DNA of 64,000 nt from Methylobacterium sp. E-066 (GTDB lineage Bacteria; Pseudomonadota; Alphaproteobacteria; Rhizobiales; Beijerinckiaceae), in assembly GCF_022829635.1 (NCBI RefSeq), contig NZ_JAKSYO010000172.1:1-64000 (forward strand), given 5' to 3'. The position numbers and the translations under genes were made by a program. Below are positions 26,232-34,958 of the stretch, piece after piece. Numbering within the stretch: position 1 is the first letter of the stretch; the number at the start of each line of letters is the position of its first letter. The notes under the pieces were generated by a model. It saw only the letters and a program-made list of their open reading frames with translations. It had not been told where the DNA came from and did no database searches.

Positions 26232-28061
26232 TCACACCCGCCGCACTGCCCCATGCGCCGCGCTGGTGGTCAGCATCGCGTAGGCGCGGAGCGCCGTGCT
26301 GACCTTGCGCTTGCGCGGGCTCGCCGGCTGCCAGCCGGCCGCCTCCTGTGCGGCCCGGCGCCGCTCCAGCTCAGCAGGCTCGACCGCGAGGTGGATGCTC
26401 CGGGCCGGGATGTCGATGGCGATGGTGTCGCCGTCGCGCACGAGGCCGATCAGGCCGCCCTCGGCCGCCTCGGGGGAGACGTGGCCGATCGACAGGCCCG
26501 AGGAGCCGCCGGAGAAGCGGCCGTCGGTGACCAGCGCGCAGGCTTTGCCGAGGCCCTTCGATTTCAGGTAGCTCGTCGGATAGAGCATCTCCTGCATGCC
26601 GGGGCCGCCGCGCGGGCCCTCGTAGCGGATCAGCACCACCTCGCCGGCCGTGACCTTGCCGTTGAGGATGCCGTCCACCGCCGCGTCCTGGCTCTCGAAC
26701 ACCCGGGCCCGCCCCTCGAAGGTGAGGATCGAGGCATCGACGCCCGCCGTCTTCACGATGCAGCCCTGCTCGGCGAGGTTGCCGTAGAGCACCGCCAGCC
26801 CGCCATCCTGCGAATAGGCATGGGCGGCATTGCGGATCACGCCGCCCTCCCGGTCGAGGTCGAGCGCGTCGAAGCGGGATTCCTGGCTGAACGCCACCTG
26901 GGTCGGCACGCCGCCGGGGGCTGCGCGGTAGAACTCTTGGACCGAGGCGCTCGGGTCGTTACGCACATCCCAACGGGCGAGCGCCGCGCCGAGGGTCCCG
27001 GCCGAGACGTTGCCGGTCTCGGTGTCGATCAGCCCGGCCCGGTCGAGCTCACCCAGGATGCCCATGATCCCGCCCGCCCGGTGGACATCCTCCATGTGGA
27101 CGTTGGCCACCGCCGGGGCGACCTTGCACAGCACCGGCACACGCCGGGACAGCCGGTCGATATCGGCCATGGTGAACGGCACCTCGCCCTCATGGGCGGC
27201 GGCCAGCAGGTGCAGCACCGTGTTGGTCGAGCCGCCCATGGCGATGTCGAGCGTCATGGCGTTCTCGAACGCGGAAAAACTTGCCACGGCGCGCGGCAGC
27301 ACGCTCGCGTCGTCCTGCTCGTAATGACGGCGGGCGAGGTCGACGATCAGGTGGCCGGCCTCCACGAACAGGCGCTTTCGGTCGGCATGGGTCGCCAGCA
27401 CCGAGCCGTTGCCCGGCAGGGCGAGGCCCAGAGCCTCGGTGAGGCAGTTCATCGAGTTGGCCGTGAACATGCCCGAGCACGAGCCGCAGGTGGGGCAGGC
27501 CGAGCGCTCGATCACCTCGACATCGGCGTCCGAGATCCGGTCGTCGGCCGCCGCGATCATGGCATCGACCAGATCCACTTTCTTCGCGATGCCGGGGAGC
27601 TGGACCTTGCCGGCCTCCATTGGGCCGCCGGAGACGAACACGGTGGGGATGTTCAGCCGCAGGCAGGCCATGAGCATGCCGGGGGTGATCTTGTCGCAAT
27701 TCGAGATGCACACCATCGCGTCGGCGCAGTGCGCGTTGACCATGTACTCGACGGAATCGGCGATCAGCTCCCGGGAGGGCAGCGAGTAGAGCATGCCGTC
27801 ATGGCCCATCGCGATGCCGTCATCGACCGCGATGGTGTTGAACTCCTTGGCGACGCCGCCGGCCTTCTCGATCTCCCACGCCACCAGCTGGCCGAGATCC
27901 TTCAAATGCACGTGGCCGGGAACGAACTGCGTGAACGAGTTCACCACCGCGATGATCGGCTTGCCGAAATCGCCGTCCTTCATGCCGGTGGCGCGCCACA
28001 GGCCGCGGGCGCCGGCCATGTTGCGGCCATGGGTGGTGGTGCGGGAACGATAGGCTGGCAT
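26232..28061 (-). CDS. ilvD: dihydroxy-acid dehydratase
   Basis: A 609-residue iron-sulfur dehydratase of valine, leucine and isoleucine synthesis. It turns 2,3-dihydroxy acids into 2-keto acids. Diagnostic segments are SNCDKITPGM and CPTCGSCSGMFTANSMNCL, which hold the Fe-S cysteines, and 'DGRFSGGSSGLSIGHVSPEA' near the C-terminus. The start is ATG 28061. The length matches the IlvD/EDD family, and the neighbouring genes do not suggest sugar-acid metabolism. The gene is divergent from adenine deaminase. Confidence 0.93.
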   Translation of the reverse strand: MPAYRSRTTTHGRNMAGARGLWRATGMKDGDFGKPIIAVVNSFTQFVPGHVHLKDLGQLVAWEIEKAGGVAKEFNTIAVDDGIAMGHDGMLYSLPSRELIADSVEYMVNAHCADAMVCISNCDKITPGMLMACLRLNIPTVFVSGGPMEAGKVQLPGIAKKVDLVDAMIAAADDRISDADVEVIERSACPTCGSCSGMFTANSMNCLTEALGLALPGNGSVLATHADRKRLFVEAGHLIVDLARRHYEQDDASVLPRAVASFSAFENAMTLDIAMGGSTNTVLHLLAAAHEGEVPFTMADIDRLSRRVPVLCKVAPAVANVHMEDVHRAGGIMGILGELDRAGLIDTETGNVSAGTLGAALARWDVRNDPSASVQEFYRAAPGGVPTQVAFSQESRFDALDLDREGGVIRNAAHAYSQDGGLAVLYGNLAEQGCIVKTAGVDASILTFEGRARVFESQDAAVDGILNGKVTAGEVVLIRYEGPRGGPGMQEMLYPTSYLKSKGLGKACALVTDGRFSGGSSGLSIGHVSPEAAEGGLIGLVRDGDTIAIDIPARSIHLAVEPAELERRRAAQEAAGWQPASPRKRKVSTALRAYAMLTTSAAHGAVRRV

Positions 28062-28209
28062 CGCGCGGTTCAATCGGTTCAGAAGCGGATCTTTCAAAGG
28101 TGGGGGGCTTCTGCGCCCGCCGCCGCGCCGCTGCAAGCGTCGCCGGAACGGGTGCGACCGTGGCATGCTCCTGGCAAATACCAGGATCGAAGAGGGGCTG
28201 AGTCGCGCG

Positions 28210-29931
28210 ATGGACCGAGTGGATTTCCTGCGGCGCGCCATCGACCAGGGCCAGGGCCGGACCGAGGCCGACCTCGTGCTCAAGGGCGGGCGCTTCCTCG
28301 ACCTTGTCACCGGCGATCTCGTGGCCTCTGACATCGCCATCTGCGGGGACCGGATCGTCGGCACCTTCGGCAGCTATCGCGGCCGGCGCGAAGTGGACGT
28401 GTCCGGCAAGGTCGTGGTGCCGGGCTTCATCGACACGCATTTCCACGTCGAATCCTCGCTGATGCCGCCGCAGGAATTCGAGCGCTGCGTCCTGCCCCAC
28501 GGCGTCACCACCGGCATCTGCGACCCGCACGAGATGGCGAACGTGCTCGGCACCGACGCCTTCGCGTGGTTCCTGGCCTCGTCCGAGACCCTGTCGATGG
28601 ACCTGCGGGTCCAGCTCTCCTCCTGCGTGCCGGCCACCGACCATCTCGAGACCTCAGGGGCGCGGATCGCGGCGGCTGACCTGCTGGCCTTTGCCAACCA
28701 TCCGAAGGTGATCGGGCTCGCCGAGTTCATGAATTTTCCGGGCGTGCTCGCCGGCGACCCGGGCGCGTTGGAAAAGCTCGCGGCGTTCCAGGGCCGGCAT
28801 ATCGACGGCCACGCACCGCTGCTGCGCGGCGCCGCGCTCAACGGCTACATCGCCGCCGGCATCCGCACCGAGCACGAGGCGACCACGCCCGAAGAGGCGA
28901 TGGAGAAACTCTCGAAGGGCATGACCGTGCTGATCCGGGAGGGCTCGGTCTCCAAGGACCTGCATGCCCTTGCGCCGATCCTGACCGAAGGCACGGCGCC
29001 GTTCCTGGCCTTCTGCACCGACGACCGGAACCCCCTCGACATCGCCGAGGAGGGCCATCTCGACTTCGTCATCCGCACCGCCATCGTGCTGGGGGCGCCG
29101 CCGCTGGCGGCCTATCGCGCCGCCTCGTGGTCGGCGGCCCGGGCCTTCGGGCTGCACGACCGCGGCCTCGTGGCGCCAGGCCAACGCGCCGACCTCGTCG
29201 TACTCGATGATTTCTTGGATTGCCGCGTCGCGCAGGTGTTCAGCGCCGGGCGGCTGGTGGAGGACGCCTTGTTCGCGAATCGGCCGGCCATCCAGCCGAT
29301 CGGCCGGGGCAGCTTGCGGGCGCGCCGGGTGACGGCGGCCGATTTCGCGGCCCCGGGCTCCGGGCCCTCGACCCCGGTAATCGGCGTCATGCCGGGCAAG
29401 ATCATCACCCTCCGGCACGACCTGTCCCTGCCCTATGTCGATGGCGAGCGCCGGATCGACCTGGACCAGGACGTGATCAAGGTCGCCGTGGTCGAGCGCC
29501 ACGGAAAGACGCCGCCGGGGGAGCGCGGCATCGGCGTCGCCTTCGTGAAGGGGTTCGGGCTGAAGCGCGGCGCCATCGCCTCCTCGGTCGGGCATGACAG
29601 CCACAACATCACCGTCGTCGGCGCCGACGATGCCGACATGGCCGTGGCGGTGAACCGGCTCGGCGCCATCGAGGGCGGCTTCGTCGTGGTCGAGGGCGGC
29701 CGGGTTCTGGCCGAGATCGCCCTGCCGGTGGCCGGGCTGATGAGCCTTCTGCCGTTCGATTCAATTCGTTCCGCGCTCGTGACCCTGCGGGCGGCGGCGC
29801 GCGGCCTCGGCGTCGTGCTGCCGGAGCCGTTCCTCCAAGTGGCGTTCCTGCCGCTGCCGGTGATCCCGCACCTCAAGATCACCGACAAGGGGCTTGTGGA
29901 TGTCGACCGGTTCGCGCTGGTCGATCCTTGA
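28210..29931 (+). CDS. ade: adenine deaminase
   Basis: A 573-residue amidohydrolase converting adenine to hypoxanthine and ammonia in purine salvage. Metal ligands are in GFIDTHFHVESS, followed by 'GVTTGICDPHEMANV' and DGHAPLLRG; the C-terminal region has VGHDSHNITVVGADDADM, typical of the adenine-deaminase branch rather than cytosine or urease-like amidohydrolases. ATG 28210 was chosen because homologues begin close to this point; an ATG at 28165 is possible. It is followed by the ohr promoter region. Confidence 0.9.
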   Translation: MDRVDFLRRAIDQGQGRTEADLVLKGGRFLDLVTGDLVASDIAICGDRIVGTFGSYRGRREVDVSGKVVVPGFIDTHFHVESSLMPPQEFERCVLPHGVTTGICDPHEMANVLGTDAFAWFLASSETLSMDLRVQLSSCVPATDHLETSGARIAAADLLAFANHPKVIGLAEFMNFPGVLAGDPGALEKLAAFQGRHIDGHAPLLRGAALNGYIAAGIRTEHEATTPEEAMEKLSKGMTVLIREGSVSKDLHALAPILTEGTAPFLAFCTDDRNPLDIAEEGHLDFVIRTAIVLGAPPLAAYRAASWSAARAFGLHDRGLVAPGQRADLVVLDDFLDCRVAQVFSAGRLVEDALFANRPAIQPIGRGSLRARRVTAADFAAPGSGPSTPVIGVMPGKIITLRHDLSLPYVDGERRIDLDQDVIKVAVVERHGKTPPGERGIGVAFVKGFGLKRGAIASSVGHDSHNITVVGADDADMAVAVNRLGAIEGGFVVVEGGRVLAEIALPVAGLMSLLPFDSIRSALVTLRAAARGLGVVLPEPFLQVAFLPLPVIPHLKITDKGLVDVDRFALVDP

Positions 29932-29956
29932 AAATGAATTGCGCGCAATCTATCTC
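29928..29956 (+). promoter_or_regulatory. ohr promoter with inverted-repeat operator
   Basis: TTGAAA (29928-29933), a 17-base spacer and TATCTC (29951-29956) make a plausible sigma-70 promoter. Inside the spacer is the perfect palindrome ATTGCGCGCAAT (29938-29949), placed as a repressor site would be. By context it is probably bound by an OhrR-type MarR regulator, which is inferred. No ohrR gene is seen in this window. Confidence 0.5.
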
Positions 29957-30022
29957 GGGACTATGCAGAGAAGGGAGGCGGCCCTAGATGCCGACTCTCT
30001 TCCTGGAATCGGAGAGTCTCCC

Positions 30023-30448
30023 ATGTCCGTAGACGTGAAGTACCGCACCACCGCGACTGCCACCGGGGGCCGCGACGGCTCGGCGAAGACCGCCGATGGC
30101 AGCTTCGAGGTGAAGCTCGCGACCCCGAAGGAGCTCGGCGGCGCTGGCGGCCCGGGCGCGAACCCGGAGCAGCTCTTCGCCTCTGGCTACTCGGCCTGCT
30201 TCCTCGGCGCCCTGAAGGCGGTCGCCCCCTCGCTGAAGCTCAAGGTCCCGGCCGAGACCACCGTCACCGCCGATGTCGGCATCGGCCCGCGCTCCGAGGG
30301 CGGCTTCGGCATCACGGCCGACCTGACCGTCAGCCTGCCGGGCCTCGACCGCGCCGACGCGCAGAAGCTCGTGGACGCCGCCCACCAGGTCTGCCCGTAC
30401 TCGAACGCCACCCGCGGCAACGTCGATGTCGGTCTGACGCTCGCCTGA
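30023..30448 (+). CDS. ohr: organic hydroperoxide resistance protein (OsmC/Ohr family)
   Basis: A 141-residue peroxidase that reduces organic hydroperoxides with its two cysteines: C59 in GYSACF and C124 in HQVCPYSNATR, both family signatures. The 'FASGYSACFLGAL' and 'CPYSNATRGN' spacing places it in the Ohr rather than the OsmC subgroup. The ATG has GGAGAG at 30011-30016. A palindrome in the promoter suggests induction by peroxide. Confidence 0.93.
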   Translation: MSVDVKYRTTATATGGRDGSAKTADGSFEVKLATPKELGGAGGPGANPEQLFASGYSACFLGALKAVAPSLKLKVPAETTVTADVGIGPRSEGGFGITADLTVSLPGLDRADAQKLVDAAHQVCPYSNATRGNVDVGLTLA

Positions 30449-30483
30449 GCCGGGCCGTCATTCGGCCCTTCTCCAACCCTCCC

Positions 30484-30599
30484 CCTCATCCTGAGGTGCG
30501 CGCGAAGCGCGCGCCTCGAAGGAGCCCTCCAGCGGTCGCAGCGATCGCTGGAGCCCTCCTTCGAGGGCGCCGCCAAGTGGCGCCACCTCAGGATGAGGT
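30484..30599. repeat. palindromic repeat, 'CCTCATCCTGAGGTGCG' family, copy 1
   Basis: CTCATCCTGAGGTG at the left end (30485-30498) is matched in reverse by CACCTCAGGATGAGG at 30584-30598, with inner arms CTCGAAGGAGCCCTCCAGCG / CGCTGGAGCCCTCCTTCGAG. A related copy is at 33560-33677. It lies behind ohr and can fold into one long hairpin. Confidence 0.85.
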
Positions 30600-30637
30600 C
30601 GCGGGTGGGATATTTGTAGGGTCGGCAGTGCCCTCCC

Positions 30638-30729
30638 CGTCATTGCGAGCGCAGCGAAGCAACCCAGGGTCGCGCTACGTCCGCAAATCGCGCGCTGCAC
30701 TGGGTCGCTTCGCTGCGCTCGCGATGACG
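30638..30729. repeat. palindromic repeat, 'CATTGCGAGCGCAGCGAAG' family, copy 2
   Basis: A second copy of the repeat at 18560-18653, with arms 30638-30669 and 30699-30729. The central spacer differs from copy 1, so the arms are conserved but the loop is not. It sits between ohr and the convergent hydratase gene. Confidence 0.85.
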
Positions 30730-30757
30730 GCACAGCTGAATTCCGAAGGGTAAGCGC

Positions 30758-31591
30758 TTACGCCGCCGCCTGCGCCCGCATGCAGACATGGCCGGCCTCG
30801 TCGAGGGTCACGCCCTCGAACCCCTCCCCTGTCCGCCGCCCGCAGACCCGAAACATCTGGTTGGCGGTCATCGGCGAGACGCCGCGATGCGTGAAGGTCC
30901 GCGGCATGCGTCCGAGCAGGGTCGCGGCGAGGTTCATCAGCAGCGTCGCCTGGATCGGTCCGTGGACCACGAGGTCAGCGTAGCCTTCCACCTGGGTCGC
31001 GTAGGGCTGGTCGTAGTGGAAGCGGTGGCCGTTGAAGGTCATGGCCGAGTAGCGGAACAGCAGCGTCGGCGTCGCCGGCACGGCCCAGACCTGCTCGTAA
31101 TTGGACGCGTCGTCGCGTTCGGCCACGCCCCCCGCCCCGCTCTGCGCCCCGGCGGCCTCCCGGTAGACGATGTCCTGCCGCTCCCGGATCGCCAGCCCGC
31201 GCGCCGTGGCGACCGCATGCTCGACGGTGACGAAGCAGAGCTGGCCGCTACGCCCCTCCTTGAAGGCCACGTTACGCACGGTCTCGGTGCGGGTGACGAG
31301 GTCGCCCTCGCGCAACTCGGACAGCGTCTCGACCTGCCCACCGGCCCACATCCGCCGCGGCAGCGGCACCGGCGGCAGGAACCCGCCCTTGGCGGCATGG
31401 CCGTCCGGCCCGAGGGAATCGGCGGGCGGCGTCTCCGGGGCGAGGCACCAGTGCAAGGCCGGCGGGGCCGCGCCATCCGGCATCGGAGCGAGGTGCGGCG
31501 CGAAGGTCGCCCGGAACTCGGCCAGCAGACGCGGCGTGACGAGGTCCGAGGTCTCGCGGGTGCGGCCGATCCAGGCTTTGAGGTCGGTCAT
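30758..31591 (-). CDS. FAS1-like/MaoC-type dehydratase (mesaconyl-C4-CoA hydratase-like)
   Basis: A 277-residue hot-dog-fold hydratase. The N-terminal half ('GGFLPPVPLPRRMWAGGQVE') matches FAS1-like dehydratase domains. The C-terminal half has 'FRYSAMTFNGHRFHYDQPYA' and a 'VHGPIQATLLMNL' region with the catalytic His context of MaoC-type enzymes. Relatives hydrate mesaconyl-C4-CoA or other unsaturated acyl-CoA. It is the last gene of a four-gene CoA operon, one base behind the dehydrogenase stop. Exact substrate unknown. Confidence 0.75.
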   Translation of the reverse strand: MTDLKAWIGRTRETSDLVTPRLLAEFRATFAPHLAPMPDGAAPPALHWCLAPETPPADSLGPDGHAAKGGFLPPVPLPRRMWAGGQVETLSELREGDLVTRTETVRNVAFKEGRSGQLCFVTVEHAVATARGLAIRERQDIVYREAAGAQSGAGGVAERDDASNYEQVWAVPATPTLLFRYSAMTFNGHRFHYDQPYATQVEGYADLVVHGPIQATLLMNLAATLLGRMPRTFTHRGVSPMTANQMFRVCGRRTGEGFEGVTLDEAGHVCMRAQAAA

Positions 31592-31592
31592 G

Positions 31593-32741
31593 TCAGTACG
31601 AACGCGGCAGGCCGAGCACGTGCTCGGACAGGTAGGCGAGGATCAGGTTCGTGGAGATCGGCGCGACTTGGTAGAGGCGGGTCTCGCGAAATTTGCGCTC
31701 GATGTCGTATTCCTCGGCGAAGCCGAACCCGCCATGGGTCTGGATGCAGGCATTGGCGGCCTCGAACGAGGCGTCGGCGGCGAGCATCTTGGCCATGTTG
31801 GCCTCCGCGCCCGGATTGGCGCCGGATTCGTAGAGACTCAGCGCCTCGCGGACCATCAGCTCGGCCGCGCGCATGTTGGCGTAGGCTTTGGCGATGGGGA
31901 ATTGCACGCCCTGGTTGGCGCCAATCGGCCGGCCGAACACCGACCGGTCCGACGCGTAGGCCTTCGCCTTGTCGATGAACCACTTGGCGTCGCCGACGCA
32001 TTCGGCGGCGATGAGGATGCGCTCGGCATTCATGCCGGATAGGATGTAGCGGAAACCCCTGCCCTCCTCGCCGATCAGGTTCTCCGCCGGCACCCGGAGG
32101 TTGTCGAAAAAAACCTCTGTGGTGGCGTGGTTCATCATGGTGCGGATCGGCCGGATGGTCAGGCCGTTGCCGATCGCCTCCCGCATGTCGACGAGCAGCA
32201 CCGATAGGCCATCGGTGCGCTTCATGTCCTCGGTCTTCGGCGTCGTGCCGGCCAGGAGCAGCATCAGGTCCGAATGCTCGGCCCGGCTGGTCCAGATTTT
32301 TTGGCCGTTGACGACGTAGTGGTCCCCGTCGCGCCGGGCGGTGGTCTTCAGGCTGCCGGTATCGGTGCCCGAACTCGGCTCGGTCACCCCGAAGGCCTGA
32401 AGCCGCAGGCGGCCCTCGGCGATCGCCGGCAAGTAGGCGGCCTTCTGGGCCTCCGAACCGTGCCGGAGCAGCGTGCCCATCGTGTACATCTGCGCGTGGC
32501 AGGCGCCGCCGTTGCAGCCCGCCCGCTGGACCTCCTCCAGGATCGCGGCGGCGGCCGAGAGCGGCAGGCCGGAGCCGCCATACGCTTCCGGGATCAGGAC
32601 CGAGAGATAGCCGCTCTCGGTGAGCGCGGTCACGAACGCGGTCGGATAGGCCATCTCCCGGTCGAGCGCCCGCCAGTACGGGCCGGGGAACCTGGCGCAG
32701 AGCTTGGCGACCGCCTCGCGGATCTCTGTATAGGCTTCCAT
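31593..32741 (-). CDS. acyl-CoA dehydrogenase
   Basis: A 382-residue flavoenzyme that oxidises an acyl-CoA to the 2-enoyl-CoA, passing electrons to ETF. Characteristic segments are 'FGVTEPSSGTDTGSLKTTA', 'GQKIWTSRAEHSDLMLLLAG', 'RDRSVFGRPIG'-like 'SDRSVFGRPIGANQGVQFP', and 'QTHGGFGFAEEYDIERKFRE' near the end. The length is typical. It stands between the SDR (8-base gap) and the hydratase (1-base gap). Chain length or branching of the substrate cannot be read. Confidence 0.88.
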   Translation of the reverse strand: MEAYTEIREAVAKLCARFPGPYWRALDREMAYPTAFVTALTESGYLSVLIPEAYGGSGLPLSAAAAILEEVQRAGCNGGACHAQMYTMGTLLRHGSEAQKAAYLPAIAEGRLRLQAFGVTEPSSGTDTGSLKTTARRDGDHYVVNGQKIWTSRAEHSDLMLLLAGTTPKTEDMKRTDGLSVLLVDMREAIGNGLTIRPIRTMMNHATTEVFFDNLRVPAENLIGEEGRGFRYILSGMNAERILIAAECVGDAKWFIDKAKAYASDRSVFGRPIGANQGVQFPIAKAYANMRAAELMVREALSLYESGANPGAEANMAKMLAADASFEAANACIQTHGGFGFAEEYDIERKFRETRLYQVAPISTNLILAYLSEHVLGLPRSY

Positions 32742-32749
32742 CGCGCGCC

Positions 32750-33499
32750 TCAGGCCGTGCGGCCGCCATCGACCGGCAGGTCGATTCCGGTGATGAATTC
32801 GGCCTCGTCGGAGGCCAGGAACAGGGCCGCGGCGGCGATGTCCTCGGCGCGCGACATCCGCCCGAGGGGGATCGTCGCGATGAATTTTTCGCGGTTCTCG
32901 GGGATGTCGGGCACGCCCATGAAGTGCTCGAGGAGCGCGGTGGCGCCCATCACCGGGCACAGGGCGTTCACCCGGATCTTCCAGGGGGCCAGCTCAAGCG
33001 CCAGCGACTTCGAGGCGAGGCTCGCCGCCCCCTTGGAGGCGTTGTACCAGGTCAGCCCCGGGCGCGGCCGGAGCGCCGCCGTCGAGCTGACGTTGAGGAT
33101 CACGCCGCCGCCCTGGTCGCGCATCAGCGGGGCGATCGTCCGGACGGAGTGGAAGATCGACTTCACGTTCACCCGGAACACCCGGTCGAACTCGTCCTCG
33201 GTCACCTCCAGCAGCGGCTTGTTGCGGTGGGTGGTGCCGGCATTGTTGACCAGGATGTGGGGGATGCCGAACCGCTCCCGGGTTTCGGCAACGCTGGCCT
33301 CGACATCGGCCGCCGAGCCGACATCCGCGGCGATCGCGATGGCATTCGCGCCGATGCCTGAAGCGACCCGCTCGGCCGCCGCCCGGTCGATATCCACGCA
33401 GGCGACCCGGGCGCCCTCGGCGGCGAAGCGCTCGGCGATGCCCGCGCCGAACCCGCTCCCGGCGCCCGTCACGAGTGCGATTTTTTCGCTTAGCCTCAT
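32750..33499 (-). CDS. short-chain dehydrogenase/reductase
   Basis: A 249-residue classical SDR, glucose-dehydrogenase-like. The cofactor motif TGAGSGFGAGIA is at residues 11-22, NNAG is in the middle, and the catalytic set is Ser in 'LNVSSTAAL' with the YNASK Tyr/Lys pair. The Asp after the second strand (CVDID) favours NAD over NADP. ATG 33499 follows a strong GGGAGGAAAC ribosome-binding site. In this operon it probably oxidises a hydroxyacyl intermediate. Confidence 0.85.
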   Translation of the reverse strand: MRLSEKIALVTGAGSGFGAGIAERFAAEGARVACVDIDRAAAERVASGIGANAIAIAADVGSAADVEASVAETRERFGIPHILVNNAGTTHRNKPLLEVTEDEFDRVFRVNVKSIFHSVRTIAPLMRDQGGGVILNVSSTAALRPRPGLTWYNASKGAASLASKSLALELAPWKIRVNALCPVMGATALLEHFMGVPDIPENREKFIATIPLGRMSRAEDIAAAALFLASDEAEFITGIDLPVDGGRTA

Positions 33500-33559
33500 C
33501 GTTTCCTCCCGGATTTTGTTTTCAAGCGTGTTCAACGCTTACGCCTCTCCAGACCACCA

Positions 33560-33677
33560 CCTCATCCTGAGGTGCGGACGCGCAGCGGCCGCCTCGAAGG
33601 AGCCCTCCAGGGATCGCGGCGCCATCTGGAGGGCTCCTTCGAGGCTCGCGCTTCGCGCAAGCACCTCAAGATGAGGG
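33560..33677. repeat. palindromic repeat, 'CCTCATCCTGAGGTGCG' family, copy 2
   Basis: Related to the element at 30484-30599. The outer arms are CTCATCCTGAGGTGCG and GCACCTCAAGATGAGG; the inner arms include CTCGAAGGAGCCCTCCAG and its inverse. It lies between the CoA-transferase gene and the SDR gene, so it is within the operon and may modulate the transcript. Confidence 0.85.
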
Positions 33678-33707
33678 CGCGGGTGGGTTTCCTGGTGCAT
33701 CGCGCAC

Positions 33708-34844
33708 TCATCTCTCCGCCTCAAACTCGCGTCGGATCTTTGCGCTGTGCTCGCCGATATCGGGCACCCGGCCGAGCGCACGGACCTCGCCGTCGATCAG
33801 GACCGGTGGCGCGACGATGCGGGCCGTTCCCGCCGAGGTCTCGACCTCGGCGCGGACCAGGGCCGGATGGGTGGCGAGGTCGGCCAGGGAGTTGACGAAG
33901 CCGTAGGCGGTGCCGGCGGCCTTGAGCCGGGCGGCGGCCGCGTCGCGGCTCAAACGAACCAGGGCGGCGCCGACGCGCAGGTCCACGGCGGCGCGGTTCG
34001 CCACCCTAGCGTTGTTCGACGAAAACCCCTCGGCCCGGGCGAGATCCGGCTCGCCCAGCACCGTGTCGCAAAAATTCGCCCATTCGCGCTCGTTCTGGAT
34101 CGAGATCAGTACGAGGCTGTCGTCGGCGGTGGGATAGGCGCCGTAGGGCGAGATCGAGGGATGGGCGAGGCCGACCCGCTGCGGCTCCCGGCCGGTGCCC
34201 TCGAAGTAGAGCAGCGGCACATTCATCCAGTCGGCCGCGCCGCTGAACAGGCTGACCTCCAGGGCGCAGCCTTCGCCGGTTATGGAGCGGGCGATCAGCG
34301 CCTCCAGCACCGCCGCATGGGCGTTCATCCCGCAGGCGATGTCGCAGACCGAGACGCCGACGCGGCCCGGGCCGGCCGGGTGGCCGGTGATGCCGGCCAT
34401 GCCGCTTTCCGCCTGCACCAGCAGGTCGTAGGCCTTCATGTCGCTGTAGGCGTGGCCGGACCCGTAGCCCGAGATATCGACCGTGATCAGCCGCGGGTGG
34501 CGCGCCCGCAACTCCGCCGAGCCGAAGCCCGCCCGGGCGGCGGCCCCGGGGGCGAGGTTCTGCACGAACACGTCGGCGTCTTCCAGGATCGCGTGCAGCA
34601 GGCGGGCATCGTCCGGATCCTTGATGTCGGCGACGAGGCTCTCCTTGCCGCGGTTGAGCCAGACGAAGTAGCTCGCCAGCCCGTTGACGGCGGAATCGTA
34701 GCCGCGGGCGAAATCCCCCTCCGGGCGCTCGATCTTGATCACCCGGGCGCCGGCATCGGCCAGCCGCGAGGTGCAGTAGGGCGCGGCAACGGCCTGCTCC
34801 AGAGCCAGGACGGTCAGCCCCTGCAACGGCCGGTTCACACGCAT
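33708..34844 (-). CDS. CaiB/BaiF family CoA transferase
   Basis: A 378-residue family III CoA transferase. It moves CoA from a donor acid to an acceptor acid. The N-terminal 'LQGLTVLALEQAVAAPYCTSRLADAGARVIKIERPEGDFAR' region is diagnostic. Further on are 'HPRLITVDISGYG', the SGMAGITG loop, and 'GRVGVSVCDIACGMNAHAAV' typical of the BaiF/CaiB core, with the catalytic Asp in the latter region inferred. It is the first gene of the CoA operon, so it probably activates the substrate. Confidence 0.87.
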   Translation of the reverse strand: MRVNRPLQGLTVLALEQAVAAPYCTSRLADAGARVIKIERPEGDFARGYDSAVNGLASYFVWLNRGKESLVADIKDPDDARLLHAILEDADVFVQNLAPGAAARAGFGSAELRARHPRLITVDISGYGSGHAYSDMKAYDLLVQAESGMAGITGHPAGPGRVGVSVCDIACGMNAHAAVLEALIARSITGEGCALEVSLFSGAADWMNVPLLYFEGTGREPQRVGLAHPSISPYGAYPTADDSLVLISIQNEREWANFCDTVLGEPDLARAEGFSSNNARVANRAAVDLRVGAALVRLSRDAAAARLKAAGTAYGFVNSLADLATHPALVRAEVETSAGTARIVAPPVLIDGEVRALGRVPDIGEHSAKIRREFEAER

Positions 34845-34958
34845 CCAGGCCCCCAATCTCCCGAACGCCCCGCTTCGCGAGGCCGGAACGGGAGGAACTG
34901 GGTCGGCCGCGCGCGCCGCCAAGCGGGGGCGGCTGACATCCGGCGCGCAACCGCGGCG

